A program made the position numbers and the translations under genes. Positions 23,986 to 31,964 of a stretch of 33,664 nucleotides of DNA are shown here, in pieces; position 1 is the stretch's first letter; each line of letters starts with the position of its first letter. This stretch comes from Desulfurococcaceae archaeon (lineage in GTDB: Archaea > Thermoproteota > Thermoprotei_A > Sulfolobales > NBVN01), in contig JAJHQJ010000013.1 of assembly GCA_020833415.1 (NCBI GenBank), forward strand, positions 1 through 33,664, read 5' to 3'. Below the pieces are notes generated by a model. The model was not told the DNA's origin. It worked only from the letters and a program-made list of their open reading frames with translations, and made no database searches.

Positions 23986-24516
23986 TCAGTAGTCTAAACC
24001 TTCTAGGTTGACAAATCCTCTCCTGAAGTAGTGTTTCACCTCTCTAACTTCGCTAATTAGGTCAGCCATACCCTTTATAGAGCTTGGTACATACCTACCT
24101 GTGACTACTGCGTGCCTATCGAGTTTACCGGTAAATACTTTCAGCACTCTACAAGTAAGGCGCTCGTCGACTATACCTAAGTGTACTGCAAGCCCTAGTT
24201 CATCGAATATTACTAGCTTAGGCCTAAAGTTCCTGAGCTCCCTAGGTAGGATGTACTTTAGGAATGCGTAGGCCTTAGCCATGTTCTCGGAGACTACAGG
24301 GTTACCTAGATCTCCTGGAGTTACGAAGCTCTCTGTCCCCAGTACGTATACTTTAACTAACCTTCTGAAGCTACTTAGCAGCTCTATCTCACCGCTCCGG
24401 GAGTCCTTCAAGAATACCGCTATGAGAACCCTCCACTTATGCCCTAGAGCACGGATCGCAGTTCCATAAGCAGCCGAGCTCTTACCCTTCCCCTTACCGT
24501 AAAAAACTAGGAGCAA
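23986..24516 (-). CDS. cobA: ATP:corrinoid (cob(I)yrinic acid) adenosyltransferase
   Basis: CobA/CobO/BtuR-type P-loop enzyme that adds the 5'-deoxyadenosyl group to cobalamin precursors. The product is 176 aa. The Walker A box GKGKGKSSAAYG is at residues 8-19, characteristic of this family. RVLIAVFLKD follows, and the Walker B-like LVIFDELGLAVHLG ends with the usual pattern. AVVTGRYVPSSIKGMADLIS is the VxTGR-x-xP stretch found in the family. It starts TTG at 24516, six bases after the metallopeptidase stop, so it is co-transcribed with DUF2283 and M28-like genes. No other cobalamin gene is in the window. Confidence 0.88.
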   Translation of the reverse strand: MLLVFYGKGKGKSSAAYGTAIRALGHKWRVLIAVFLKDSRSGEIELLSSFRRLVKVYVLGTESFVTPGDLGNPVVSENMAKAYAFLKYILPRELRNFRPKLVIFDELGLAVHLGIVDERLTCRVLKVFTGKLDRHAVVTGRYVPSSIKGMADLISEVREVKHYFRRGFVNLEGLDY

Positions 24517-24522
24517 CTAAGC

Positions 24523-26241
24523 TCACCGAGATATGTAGCCGGCTACTTCGGTTAGGTTAAGTAACTCCGAGAAGACGTCCTGCGGTACCTCGTAGCCTAA
24601 CTCCCCCGAGACCTCGAACCTGAGTCTCTCAACACTCTTAGGTCCCTCCATTAAGTGGACACCGATTAGAGTTAGTGCTGTGCTAAGGTACCTAAACCTA
24701 TCCTGAACTCTGCGTAGCTTCTCCAGCACCTCCAAGCCCGCCTTGTACCTCAAGTAGAGGGAGGTGAGGTAGCCTCTCATAGATAGCCTTACAATATCAC
24801 CACTATCCGGAGGCTCAACCTTTGGTATGCCCAGTTCTACTCTGAACAGCTTAGATACTTTCCAGTACAGGTAATACCTAGCATTAAGAACCTCTCCAGA
24901 CGTACGTAGAGTATCCATCCCGTACACCATGTGTAGGTAGGGCTTTAACCTAGCTGTCTCTAACTCTAGTACGGAAGCTACCGCGGCTATTCCTAGGGAG
25001 TAAACCATTCTTAAGCTCACCTTATCTATGGTGTCGGCACTGGTATGGTAGTACCTATCAGGCCACTGATTAAGCATTACAGCCGGGATCCCCATGGCTA
25101 CGTACACATCGTGGTCGCTCCCACTTTCGTAGTTAACTACGTAGAACCTAGATAGAGGTACCTCAGCTGGGGACGAGAATGTTCCGACCTTCGGGAGTAC
25201 CTCTAGGACCTTTGTGTAGAGGGAGGCCTCCAGCTTATTGAGGAGGGCTATTGGAGGTCTCACCAGATTTAGTGTTGAACCGGTCTTACACTGTCTCTCA
25301 CCGACCATATCTAGGTTAACTGCACCAAGTATATTCCGACCTTCCCCGAGGACCTTACGTAGGTAGCGTGCTGTGCCGTGGTGCTCCGGTACCCAGACGA
25401 ACCTCATGGGCGTGTCTACCTTAAGCTTACCGTCCCTGATAGCGGTGTTAAGGGCTTTAGCTGCTGCTAGTAGGGCTACGGAGCCGCTCACGTTATCATT
25501 AACAGTAGCACCCGGGTGGCAGTAGTGTGCTACTAGGTGGAACTCCCCATTACCGTTACCAAACCTAGCCTCAATAACTCTGGCATAGGCAGTATCCCTA
25601 TAGCCTGACTTAACGAACCCTTTAACTACGACTTCTTCACCCTTCTCCACGTGACCCAAGATCTCCTCAGCTACATCACGGGGTACTGTCAGTGCTGGTA
25701 TTTTCATATACTTTAACTCCGGTACTAGGGGGAAGAGCCCGAAGTAGGGGTAGGCTCCCCTAGGTGCGTTTCTTCTGAATACCAGTACAGCCCTAGCACC
25801 AGACTCTACAGCCTTTACGTAGGTCCCCATACCCCAGTCGGAGGTTAGTATAACGCTATCTGCACAGGATTGAATATGACTATAAGTAGGTGCATAGCAT
25901 ACTTTACCCTCAAACTCGCCCGGTGGTGAGTGTGCAACTACAGCAGTCCACGCCTCCCTAAGTGAGGATACCGTCCTCCTCCTAGGCTTAACCATTTCAG
26001 CGTAGCCGTCCTCCACAAACCAGCCCACTAAGGGAGCTGAGGTTGGCGGGGCCTCTGAGCTATAGGGTAGGTCGTAGACCTCTACATCTACACCCCACTC
26101 AGCAAGCCTATCCCTAATGTACTTACCGGCATCCTCTAAGTAGGGACTCCCCTGAATTCTATGATAGCTTGAGAGTTCTTCGACGAGTAACTCCACTTCT
26201 CTACGTGAGAAGTACTGGGTTAGTACCAGAAGGGTCCCCAC
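24523..26241 (-). CDS. M28-family-like metallopeptidase with PA domain
   Basis: A 572-aa zinc aminopeptidase-like protein of the M28 / DUF4910 kind. An N-terminal segment (VEELSSYHRIQGSPYLEDAG) is typical of M28 enzymes. A PA-like insert lies about residues 95-200 (AVVAHSPPGEFEGKV, then DSVILTSDWG). The catalytic domain has HLVAHYCHPGATVNDNVSGS (His and bridging Asp), VPEHHGTARYL, AVNLDMVGE and RYYHTSADTIDKVS (final His). All expected metal ligands appear present. No signal peptide, so it is cytoplasmic. The C-terminal 140 residues are helical and unassigned. It starts GTG at 26241, right after the DUF2283 stop. Confidence 0.85.
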   Translation of the reverse strand: MGTLLVLTQYFSRREVELLVEELSSYHRIQGSPYLEDAGKYIRDRLAEWGVDVEVYDLPYSSEAPPTSAPLVGWFVEDGYAEMVKPRRRTVSSLREAWTAVVAHSPPGEFEGKVCYAPTYSHIQSCADSVILTSDWGMGTYVKAVESGARAVLVFRRNAPRGAYPYFGLFPLVPELKYMKIPALTVPRDVAEEILGHVEKGEEVVVKGFVKSGYRDTAYARVIEARFGNGNGEFHLVAHYCHPGATVNDNVSGSVALLAAAKALNTAIRDGKLKVDTPMRFVWVPEHHGTARYLRKVLGEGRNILGAVNLDMVGERQCKTGSTLNLVRPPIALLNKLEASLYTKVLEVLPKVGTFSSPAEVPLSRFYVVNYESGSDHDVYVAMGIPAVMLNQWPDRYYHTSADTIDKVSLRMVYSLGIAAVASVLELETARLKPYLHMVYGMDTLRTSGEVLNARYYLYWKVSKLFRVELGIPKVEPPDSGDIVRLSMRGYLTSLYLRYKAGLEVLEKLRRVQDRFRYLSTALTLIGVHLMEGPKSVERLRFEVSGELGYEVPQDVFSELLNLTEVAGYISR

Positions 26242-26244
26242 ATC

Positions 26245-26463
26245 TTACACCTCGAGCCCGAGCCTCTTAAGTAGGTTGTAGATGGTTATCGAGACGACCC
26301 TACCATCCTTTATCCTAAACCCTACATCCTCCTCAGTAAGTATGGCTTCGTCCACCTCCTCGGGCGGCTCCCCGAAGCTTATGTGTAGGGTATCGGTAGC
26401 TCTATCGTAGTCAAGTCTAACCCTATCCAAGTTCCCGATAAGGTACTCCCTAGTGGTTGACAC
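26245..26463 (-). CDS. DUF2283 family protein
   Basis: A 72-aa one-domain protein with the DUF2283 pattern: VRLDYDRATDTLHISFGEPP (YDxxxDxLxI), EAILTEEDVGFRIKDGRVVS and ITIYNLLKRLGLE at the C-terminus. Function of the family is unknown. Members often sit next to toxin or mobile-element genes in other genomes, but here it leads a metallopeptidase/adenosyltransferase operon. It starts GTG at 26463 with a TATA-like GTTTTTAAGC at 26479-26489, so the mRNA should be nearly leaderless. Confidence 0.8.
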   Translation of the reverse strand: MSTTREYLIGNLDRVRLDYDRATDTLHISFGEPPEEVDEAILTEEDVGFRIKDGRVVSITIYNLLKRLGLEV

Positions 26464-26517
26464 CTAAACCACCTAGCTTAAAAACTTGCTGAGGTAAATA
26501 TCCTTAAGTTCTGCAAT

Positions 26518-26557
26518 TACAACTGAAAGCCCCGCCCTTCAGGGCAGGGAGGAGGTC
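26518..26557 (+). repeat. Transposon-end hairpin, well preserved copy
   Basis: TACAACTGAAAGCCCCGCCC, then TTCAGGGCAGGGAGGAGGTC. This is the canonical 3' end of a TnpB-type omega-RNA/right end, plus-oriented. It is the reverse complement of 15080-15121. It is followed by another GC-rich structured block. Confidence 0.65.
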
Positions 26558-26765
26558 GGAAGCGACCTGCCGCGTATCTAACTAGCGTTTCCCCGCTAAC
26601 GGTACTCGGTGGTATCTGTGTGTACCTGTAACTCCGCTAGCGGGGTTGGGCCTCGGTGTGGGTTCACCAGCATCACCCACACCCCATGGGCCCCCGTCGA
26701 GCCCAACACCACGGGGCTCCCATCTGAGTCCCTAAGTCACCGCAGAGCGGATCATCCAAGAAACT
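26558..26765. other. GC-rich structured block, probable TnpB-tail or omega-RNA relic
   Basis: The block holds several strong stems: GTGTGGGT/ACCCACAC at about 26656-26682, GTTGGGC/GCCCAAC around it, and CCCCGT/ACGGGG further on. A minus-strand open stretch translates as GEPTPRPNPASGVTGTHRYH and similar, a Gly/Pro-rich tail like that at 21268-21417. The arrangement (tail on the minus strand abutting a hairpin with GGTTGTAA-type flank) is the same in both places. A relic of an element related to the one at 20991-21417 is the best guess; an independent structured RNA is possible. Confidence 0.35.
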
Positions 26766-26943
26766 ACAGTGAGAGTAGAGGTATTTAAACATTACTCTAT
26801 GATACCGAGTATTTACAGGTATTCACAGATACTTAAACCTACCATCAGTTTTGCAACAGCCTCACATAACTGTTTAAAGTTTCACATAGGTTAATGTGGT
26901 TTGATACCATTCTCCCGCTACTACTTGAACCCTGGTAGTAGGA

Positions 26944-27110
26944 GTGTTTATATGCTCTGCTATAGGATACTCATCGGCGTGCCACCCAAGATGTGGGGTC
27001 CTCGGGGTAGCCCTGAAAGCCCCTAAGGCAGATGCAGACCCAAGGAGTGATGCGGGGAGACGGGGATGAAGCAATGACACCAAGTCACATGAACCCACAT
27101 AAGAGCTGAA
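26944..27110 (+). other. TATA-led GC-rich block: possible ncRNA or TnpB 3' remnant
   Basis: GTGTTTATATG at 26944-26954 is a good TATA box. About 25 bases later begins a GC-rich stretch to about 27110. Translations in two plus frames (GVPPKMWGPRGSPESP up to a stop; then RGDGDEAMTPSHMNPHKS in another frame) resemble frame-shifted Gly/Pro-rich TnpB tails. A minus-strand 74-codon frame exists but looks like a shadow. Either a decayed tnpB end or a small transcribed RNA. Stretches 26766-26943 hold A/T-rich sequence with nothing recognised. Confidence 0.35.
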
Positions 27111-27168
27111 CCCTGACCTCAGGATTCCGTACTTAAACCTGGCGATAGAGTTACGGTATAGGTGGGGT

Positions 27169-27825
27169 GTGCTGAGCAGTATCTACAGTACCCTCCCCCA
27201 TAAGTATGCAGAATCACTAGCTTACGTAGATCTGGTGGACATCCTCACAGCCTACAAGAAGTACTCGAAACTCACCTATCTAAGTAACATACTAGGAATT
27301 CGCGAGTCCTCACTAAGTAGGTACATAAATGGTAGGCTTAGACCGAGGATGAGCCGTAGCCTAAGCTTAATCAAGACCCTCACGGAGTTGGAACTCGTAC
27401 GAAACCTCGTCCTAAACCGTTTAAGGGAGGGTAGTATAGTTGAGGTTCTGTCAGATTCTATCTTCACCAAACTCATAGCCCTAACTATACTGAGGAGACT
27501 AACTGAGATTCTTCAGGGAAGCCGCCTAGAGAACGTCCTAGCATCTAGTGAAGCCCTACTAATAGCCTCACACATATCCCACAGACTTAGGTCCAATTTA
27601 TTGAATATACACACCGTTAGGGGCTCTCGCCGGGTTAAGAACCTAGGTAACACTGCGGTAATACTAGTACTAGTAGACTACGAGATTGAGCGCTTCCTAG
27701 TTAAGATAAAGAGCGAGGGTGGGAGAACGGATATACGGTACATATTCTCCTTAGTATACTCCAAGGAGGTGAGTGACCTTGCCAGTATGTTCTCCAAGGC
27801 TGTTGTAGACTACCTAGTGGGCTAA
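27169..27825 (+). CDS. HTH regulator with degenerate phosphoribosyltransferase-like domain
   Basis: A 218-aa protein. Residues about 24-70 form an XRE-type helix-turn-helix (AYKKYSKLTYLSNILGIRES, then SLSRYINGRLRPRMSR), as in archaeal HTH proteins that carry a C-terminal phosphoribosyltransferase-like ligand domain. The second half has the spacing of such a domain (NVLASSEALLIASHISHRLR for the first strand-helix), but the PRPP loop, usually an acidic pair plus TTGGT, is missing; NTAVILVLVDYEIERF is in that region. It may sense a nucleotide or have lost ligand binding. GTG start at 27169; TATA GTACTTAAACC at 27129-27139. It may control the adjacent dehydrogenase gene. Confidence 0.6.
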   Translation: MLSSIYSTLPHKYAESLAYVDLVDILTAYKKYSKLTYLSNILGIRESSLSRYINGRLRPRMSRSLSLIKTLTELELVRNLVLNRLREGSIVEVLSDSIFTKLIALTILRRLTEILQGSRLENVLASSEALLIASHISHRLRSNLLNIHTVRGSRRVKNLGNTAVILVLVDYEIERFLVKIKSEGGRTDIRYIFSLVYSKEVSDLASMFSKAVVDYLVG

Positions 27826-27957
27826 GTTTGGGAACATCCACGAGAGGAGGACTTAAAGCTTAGACCAACGACTCTTAGAGGGGCTGAAGTTTGCTAAATC
27901 CTCGAGGGCATAAAGATTTACGGTCCGGGGTTTTCTTCAACTAGCGGGGGATAGTGT

Positions 27958-29007
27958 GTGAGGGCAGCCGTACTCCAGGAAGTAGCCGAGATATACGTAG
28001 AGGGCTTACCACGTAGGTACCCCAACCTAAAGCTAGTAGAGGAGCCCCTGTCTATTGAGGATGTTCCGGTACCTGTGGTTGGGTCTGGTCAGGTACTTGT
28101 AAGGGTCTCAGCCTGTGGGGTGTGCTATACCGATATAGACATCGTAGAGGGGAGGGTTCTCTGTAAGCTTCCCCTAATCCCGGGTCACCAGGTCGTTGGT
28201 AGGGTAGTCGAGGTGGGTAAGGAGTATAGTGGACCGGTAGGTACTGGGGATGTAGTTGGGATTGCCTGGATAGGGTGGACCTGCGGGAAGTGCCGGTACT
28301 GTAGGGAGGGTCTTGAAAACCTCTGCGAGAACTTCAGGGCCACCGGTTGCCATATAGATGGGGGCTATGCCGAGTATACCGTAGCTTATGGGGACTACGT
28401 CTACAGAATTCCTAGGGGGCTTGACGAAGTACACGTAGCGCCTCTTCTCTGTGCGGGTGCTGTGGGGTATAGAGCTCTAAAGCTAGCCGGAGTCTCCGAT
28501 GGTCATAGGGTTGGCCTACTCGGCTTTGGGGCTAGCGCCCACATAATCATTCAGGTACTGAGGTCCCTTTACCCCAGTACTGAGGTGTACGTCTTCAGCA
28601 GGAGCGCCGAACATAGAGATCTGGCTAAGCGTCTAGGTGCCGACTGGGTGGGAACACCATCAGAGGAGCCCCCTAGGAGGCTCGATAGAGCTATTGACTT
28701 TACACCTGTTGGTGAGATGGTATCTAGGGCTCTCGAACTCCTCGGTAGAGGTGGTAGGCTCGTGGTGAACGTAATTAGGAAGCAGACCCCTATTCAGCTA
28801 GACTACGCCACCCACCTATGGCTTGAGAGGGAGGTAAAGTCCGTGGCGAACGTAACCAGGAGAGATGTTGAAGAGCTCCTAAGTATAGCAGGTAAATACG
28901 GAGTTAAGACTGAGGTCCAGATCTACAGCCTAGACAAGGTAAACAGGGCTTTAGTAGACCTCAAGGCGGCACGTGTAAGAGGTTCAGCAGTTCTTAGAGT
29001 AGCTTAA
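27958..29007 (+). CDS. Zinc-dependent alcohol dehydrogenase (MDR)
   Basis: A complete 349-aa medium-chain NAD(P)-dependent dehydrogenase. The catalytic zinc site is SACGVCYTDIDIVEG (Cys) with PLIPGHQVVGRVVEVG (His; Gln replaces the usual Glu of GHE). The structural zinc Cys are in CGKCRYCREGLENLC. The Rossmann turn reads VGLLGFGASAHI (GxGxxxH). AVxLRVA closes the chain. The substrate may be an alcohol or a bulky aldehyde; not decidable. It starts GTG at 27958; an A/T-rich GCATAAAGATTTA lies at 27908-27920. Next gene, ttuA, follows after 55 bases in the same direction. Confidence 0.92.
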   Translation: MRAAVLQEVAEIYVEGLPRRYPNLKLVEEPLSIEDVPVPVVGSGQVLVRVSACGVCYTDIDIVEGRVLCKLPLIPGHQVVGRVVEVGKEYSGPVGTGDVVGIAWIGWTCGKCRYCREGLENLCENFRATGCHIDGGYAEYTVAYGDYVYRIPRGLDEVHVAPLLCAGAVGYRALKLAGVSDGHRVGLLGFGASAHIIIQVLRSLYPSTEVYVFSRSAEHRDLAKRLGADWVGTPSEEPPRRLDRAIDFTPVGEMVSRALELLGRGGRLVVNVIRKQTPIQLDYATHLWLEREVKSVANVTRRDVEELLSIAGKYGVKTEVQIYSLDKVNRALVDLKAARVRGSAVLRVA

Positions 29008-29062
29008 ACCTCCATAGAGCTGTGGGTTACGGACCTGGAGTCCTGGAGTAGGTAGAGGTTCG

Positions 29063-30121
29063 ATGACCAACCACCTAGCAGAGGTGGGTAGGGGTAGTTT
29101 AAGGTGTTCCCTATGTGAGGAGCCGGCAGTAACGTTGGTGCGTTACGCTAAGCTCAGGCTATGTAGGAAGCACTTCGCGGAGTTCGTTAGGAGGAGGGTT
29201 ATTAAGACCATAGAGAGGTACAGGCTCATAAAAAGCGGTTGGAAGGTTCTAGTAGCAGTCTCTGGAGGTAAGGATAGCTCTGCTCTACTCCACATACTCT
29301 CTGAGGTATCAAGACAGCTGAACTTTGAGGTAGTAGCCGTACATATAGACCTTGGAATAGGGGAGTACTCCAGGAAAGCTAGGGAGGTAGTCGAGAAACT
29401 CTGCGGGATCCTCGGGGTACAGCTAGTAGTGCTGGACCTTAAGGACCTTATCGGCGCATCCCTACCTGAGCTAGTCACTAGGAGTAGGAGACCTGCCTGT
29501 AGTGTATGCGGTTTGGTGAAGAGGTACCTAATAAACTCCGCAGCCCTTGAGCTCGGAGCTAATGCTATAGCCCTCGGACACCACATGGATGACCTTCTAC
29601 CGTACGTAGTTAAGAACTTCATCACTCAGGACCTAGGCGGTATAGGTAAGCTTGGACCTGGGACAGAGTCGGAAGAGGGCTTAATTGGAAGAGTAAGGCC
29701 TCTCTATGAGATATCGGAGAGGGAAGTAGCCCTCTACGCCTACGTGCAGGGATTACCCGTAGTTGAGAGCTCCTGCCCATACACCGTGAGAGGAGGTAGT
29801 ATAGAGGAGGAGGTTAGGAGGTTCTTAAACTCCCTTGAGGAGGGTAGTCCAGGTATTAAGATAGCCTTTGCAAGAGCCTTGGCTAAGAACTTGGATTTCT
29901 ACAAGAGTAGACTACTAGGTCAGGTAGGGAGGTGTAGGTACTGCGGAACACCCACATCAGCTGAAGTGTGCGCCTTCTGTAGACTAACTGAGAGGGGTCT
30001 AGGTAAGCCCATGGGACCTGCTGTGAGGGCTAAAATTAGGGAAATCGTTGAGAGGGGAGTTAAGGGGTTTAGCAAAGCGGTAAAGAATGACCGAGCCTCT
30101 AGCCACAAACCGGGAGAATGA
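29063..30121 (+). CDS. ttuA: TtuA/Ncs6-family tRNA 2-thiolation enzyme
   Basis: Adds sulfur to uridine in tRNA (m5s2U54 in thermophiles, or wobble s2U34 in the Ncs6 branch). The 352-aa chain has an N-terminal zinc finger CSLCEEPAVTL with LRLCRKHF, the PP-loop VAVSGGKDSSALLH, an Fe-S cluster triad (ACSVCGLVKRY plus SSCPYTVRG), the loop ALGHHMDDL, and a C-terminal zinc finger CRYCGTPTSAEVCAFC. All are intact. The sulfur donor is a ubiquitin-like carrier (TtuB/SAMP); the MoaD-like gene at 13839-14144 is a candidate. It starts ATG at 29063, 55 bases after the dehydrogenase. Confidence 0.9.
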   Translation: MTNHLAEVGRGSLRCSLCEEPAVTLVRYAKLRLCRKHFAEFVRRRVIKTIERYRLIKSGWKVLVAVSGGKDSSALLHILSEVSRQLNFEVVAVHIDLGIGEYSRKAREVVEKLCGILGVQLVVLDLKDLIGASLPELVTRSRRPACSVCGLVKRYLINSAALELGANAIALGHHMDDLLPYVVKNFITQDLGGIGKLGPGTESEEGLIGRVRPLYEISEREVALYAYVQGLPVVESSCPYTVRGGSIEEEVRRFLNSLEEGSPGIKIAFARALAKNLDFYKSRLLGQVGRCRYCGTPTSAEVCAFCRLTERGLGKPMGPAVRAKIREIVERGVKGFSKAVKNDRASSHKPGE

Positions 30122-30220
30122 AGACCCCAGCTTGTGCAAGGTCTAGAACTACATCCCCTCCCTTGGAACTAAGCTCCAAGTCATATTTACTGCTATCTTC
30201 ACTCACCGGGATTCAGAACT

Positions 30221-30382
30221 ATGGTGCATCGATATGGATTGGTGTAGGTATTGAGTATATACAGGGAGGAGGTTATCGGGGACTTTAAGTTTGTGGGGTA
30301 CAGACCTTTCGAGGTTAAAATGCTCTCGACTCTCCTACTCTCCCCTCCAGACGCTGGACTGGTTAGTTCTATATCGGCCTAG
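30221..30382 (+). pseudogene. Short gene fragment with an in-frame stop
   Basis: From ATG 30221 the frame reads MVHRYGLV, a TAG at 30245-30247, then VLSIYREEVIGDFKFVGYRP and FEVKMLSTLLLSPPDAGLVS to a TAG at 30380-30382. A TTG at 30251 could start the 43-codon second half. Codon use looks like real coding. The family is not recognised. It may be the end of a gene cut off when the IS607 element arrived; the rest of the gap 30122-30528 holds nothing else visible. Confidence 0.3.
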
Positions 30383-30528
30383 CACATCGAAATACCCTAG
30401 GCCTAGAGGAGTGGGAGATGTAGAGTTTCCTGAGCTTGCACACATCGTCGTCCGGGGAGGGGTTTACTAGGTCACGTTCTCCTCGAACCGCATGCCTACC
30501 TTTCTCGTATCTGCATACGGTATATTTA

Positions 30529-30715
30529 CCTGACCTCCTCCCCGCCCTAAAGGGCGTGGGTTTCCCTAGGGCGGTTCGGTTCCCCGCATCTATTCGGGAC
30601 TACATCTGTCATCTGCGGGGCAGTCGGGGTGGTCAGAGATCCCCCCATTACTTAGAGCTCTCCGCGGTTGCCTATCCCGCATCCCCGGTGGGCTTAGGGG
30701 CAACCACAAAGATAA
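30529..30715 (-). ncRNA. Omega-RNA scaffold / right end of the IS607 element
   Basis: On the minus strand, downstream of tnpB, the block runs from GGTTGCCCCTAAGCCCACCG to GGGCGGGGAGGAGGTCAGG, ending at about 30529. In TnpB systems the RNA encoded here binds TnpB and its last bases act as the guide. The guide would be the flanking DNA after GGTCA, here GGTAAATATACCGTATG. Several inverted stems are visible, e.g. GCCCT-TTA-GGGC at about 30543-30554. A related solo copy is at 279-463. Confidence 0.65.
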
Positions 30716-30766
30716 CCTAAAGGGTTCGTGCCTACCATTTGTCCCTAGATGCTCATCCTCACTAAT

Positions 30767-31964
30767 TCATTTTCTCGTTGCACCTAGGGACTTCCTCCTC
30801 GCCCACTCCTTCATCGGTAGCACTGCTACCTCCAGTGCGGGTTCACTGGGCATCGGGGCCAACGGCACAGGCCCCTTGGAAGTTGTATACTTCTTCTCGA
30901 GGGCTCCAAACCCGCACCTAGGGCACTTGAGTTGCCTCGGGGCATCGCCCCCCATCAGCTTAGAGCTGCAGAACGGGCATGTGGATGAGGTGTTCCTAGG
31001 GTCTACCTTAACTACGGGGACCCCCTTCTCCAAGCACTTCTCCTCGATAGCTCTAACCATACCTCTGAACCCTGCTTGGTATATCCTATGCCTTAGCACT
31101 GGGTCTTTAACATCTCTAACCATGTTTCTCGGGCACTGCTTGGGAAGCTTCTCCAGTACAACCACAGCGTTGATGCTCCTAGCTGTATTGGCGACTATGT
31201 TTGCGATCTTCAACCTAATATCTTTCTTTCTCTCTTACGCTCCCTGCTGTGAATAGCTCTACCAGCGTATCCATTGCCCTTAACGCTCTGCACAGCCTCT
31301 TTGTACTTAGCGTATCCAATGGTAATCCTCTTAATCCCCGTCTCAAGGATATACACCTTGCCGTGAACCTTAACAGCCACGTTATCCTCATTAGCATCAA
31401 CAGATATAATAAGTCTAGCACTATCTTCATCAACATTAACAGTCTTGACAAACACGAAGTATACTAGTAGCCTCTTACGCCTATAGACAATCTTTATCTT
31501 CGGTTGCGTTCTCAGGGCTCAGCCACTATTAATGTACCTCCAGTATAGCTTGTGAGGTACTAGCTCTACTGGTATCCAGCCCCTGTGGGTGTAGATGAGG
31601 ATTGTTGTGTACCCTATATGCTTCCACAGGTGGTCGTCAAGCTAAATACTAACCCTACCAACCTCAGGCCTCTCAGTCCTCGCCAAACCCTTCTTCCTGA
31701 GCTTGTTGAAGCTCTTAACCCTGGTGGAAGAGTCTTGACAAGCAACGTGAACATGGTGGCTAGGTAGATGTGGGTATCTTCCGCACAGTTCGTGATGCTT
31801 ATCCCTCTTCAACCTAGTGAATGAGTCAAATGTTGTTTTAAACCATAATTCACGAGCTCTAGGAGAACCTGCCTATAGAGTTCCTCAATTTCTTTAAAGA
31901 CTTCGAGCTTCTTCTCGGTAAGCCTAGCACTCGGCACAACGACTGTCCTAGTGAGTTCACCCAC
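30767..31964 (-). pseudogene. tnpB: TnpB, broken by two frameshifts, two stops and an internal loss
   Basis: RNA-guided nuclease/transposon protein, decayed. From GTG 31964 it reads MGELTRTVVVPSARLTEKKL, shifts frame after THSLG, meets TAG at a Trp position (VSI-stop-LDDHLW), TGA at another Trp (NSG-stop-ALRTQP), then runs through SVDANEDNVAVKV (first RuvC Asp present) to a second shift at 31210. The last part has VVLEKLPKQ (catalytic Glu), then the zinc finger CPFCSSKL with CPRCGF. The finger runs directly into ALEKKYTTSKGP, so the RDV-type stretch carrying the third RuvC Asp is missing. No active nuclease can be made from it. C-terminus matches other archaeal TnpB (PLAPMPSEPA). Confidence 0.88.

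Noticed and set aside
26874-27098. Minus-strand 74-codon frame
   Set aside because: It runs over the TATA-led GC-rich block, has no ribosome-binding site and no recognisable domain.
26980-27110. Possible C/D or H/ACA guide RNA (GATGA-like and CTGA-like pieces, ACA near the end)
   Set aside because: The boxes are not in the right order or spacing, and the GATGA does not match RUGAUGA well. The TnpB-tail reading explains it as well.
30436-30720. Plus-strand 94-codon frame
   Set aside because: It lies wholly over the omega-RNA block and has no homology or ribosome-binding site. It is a shadow of the structured element.
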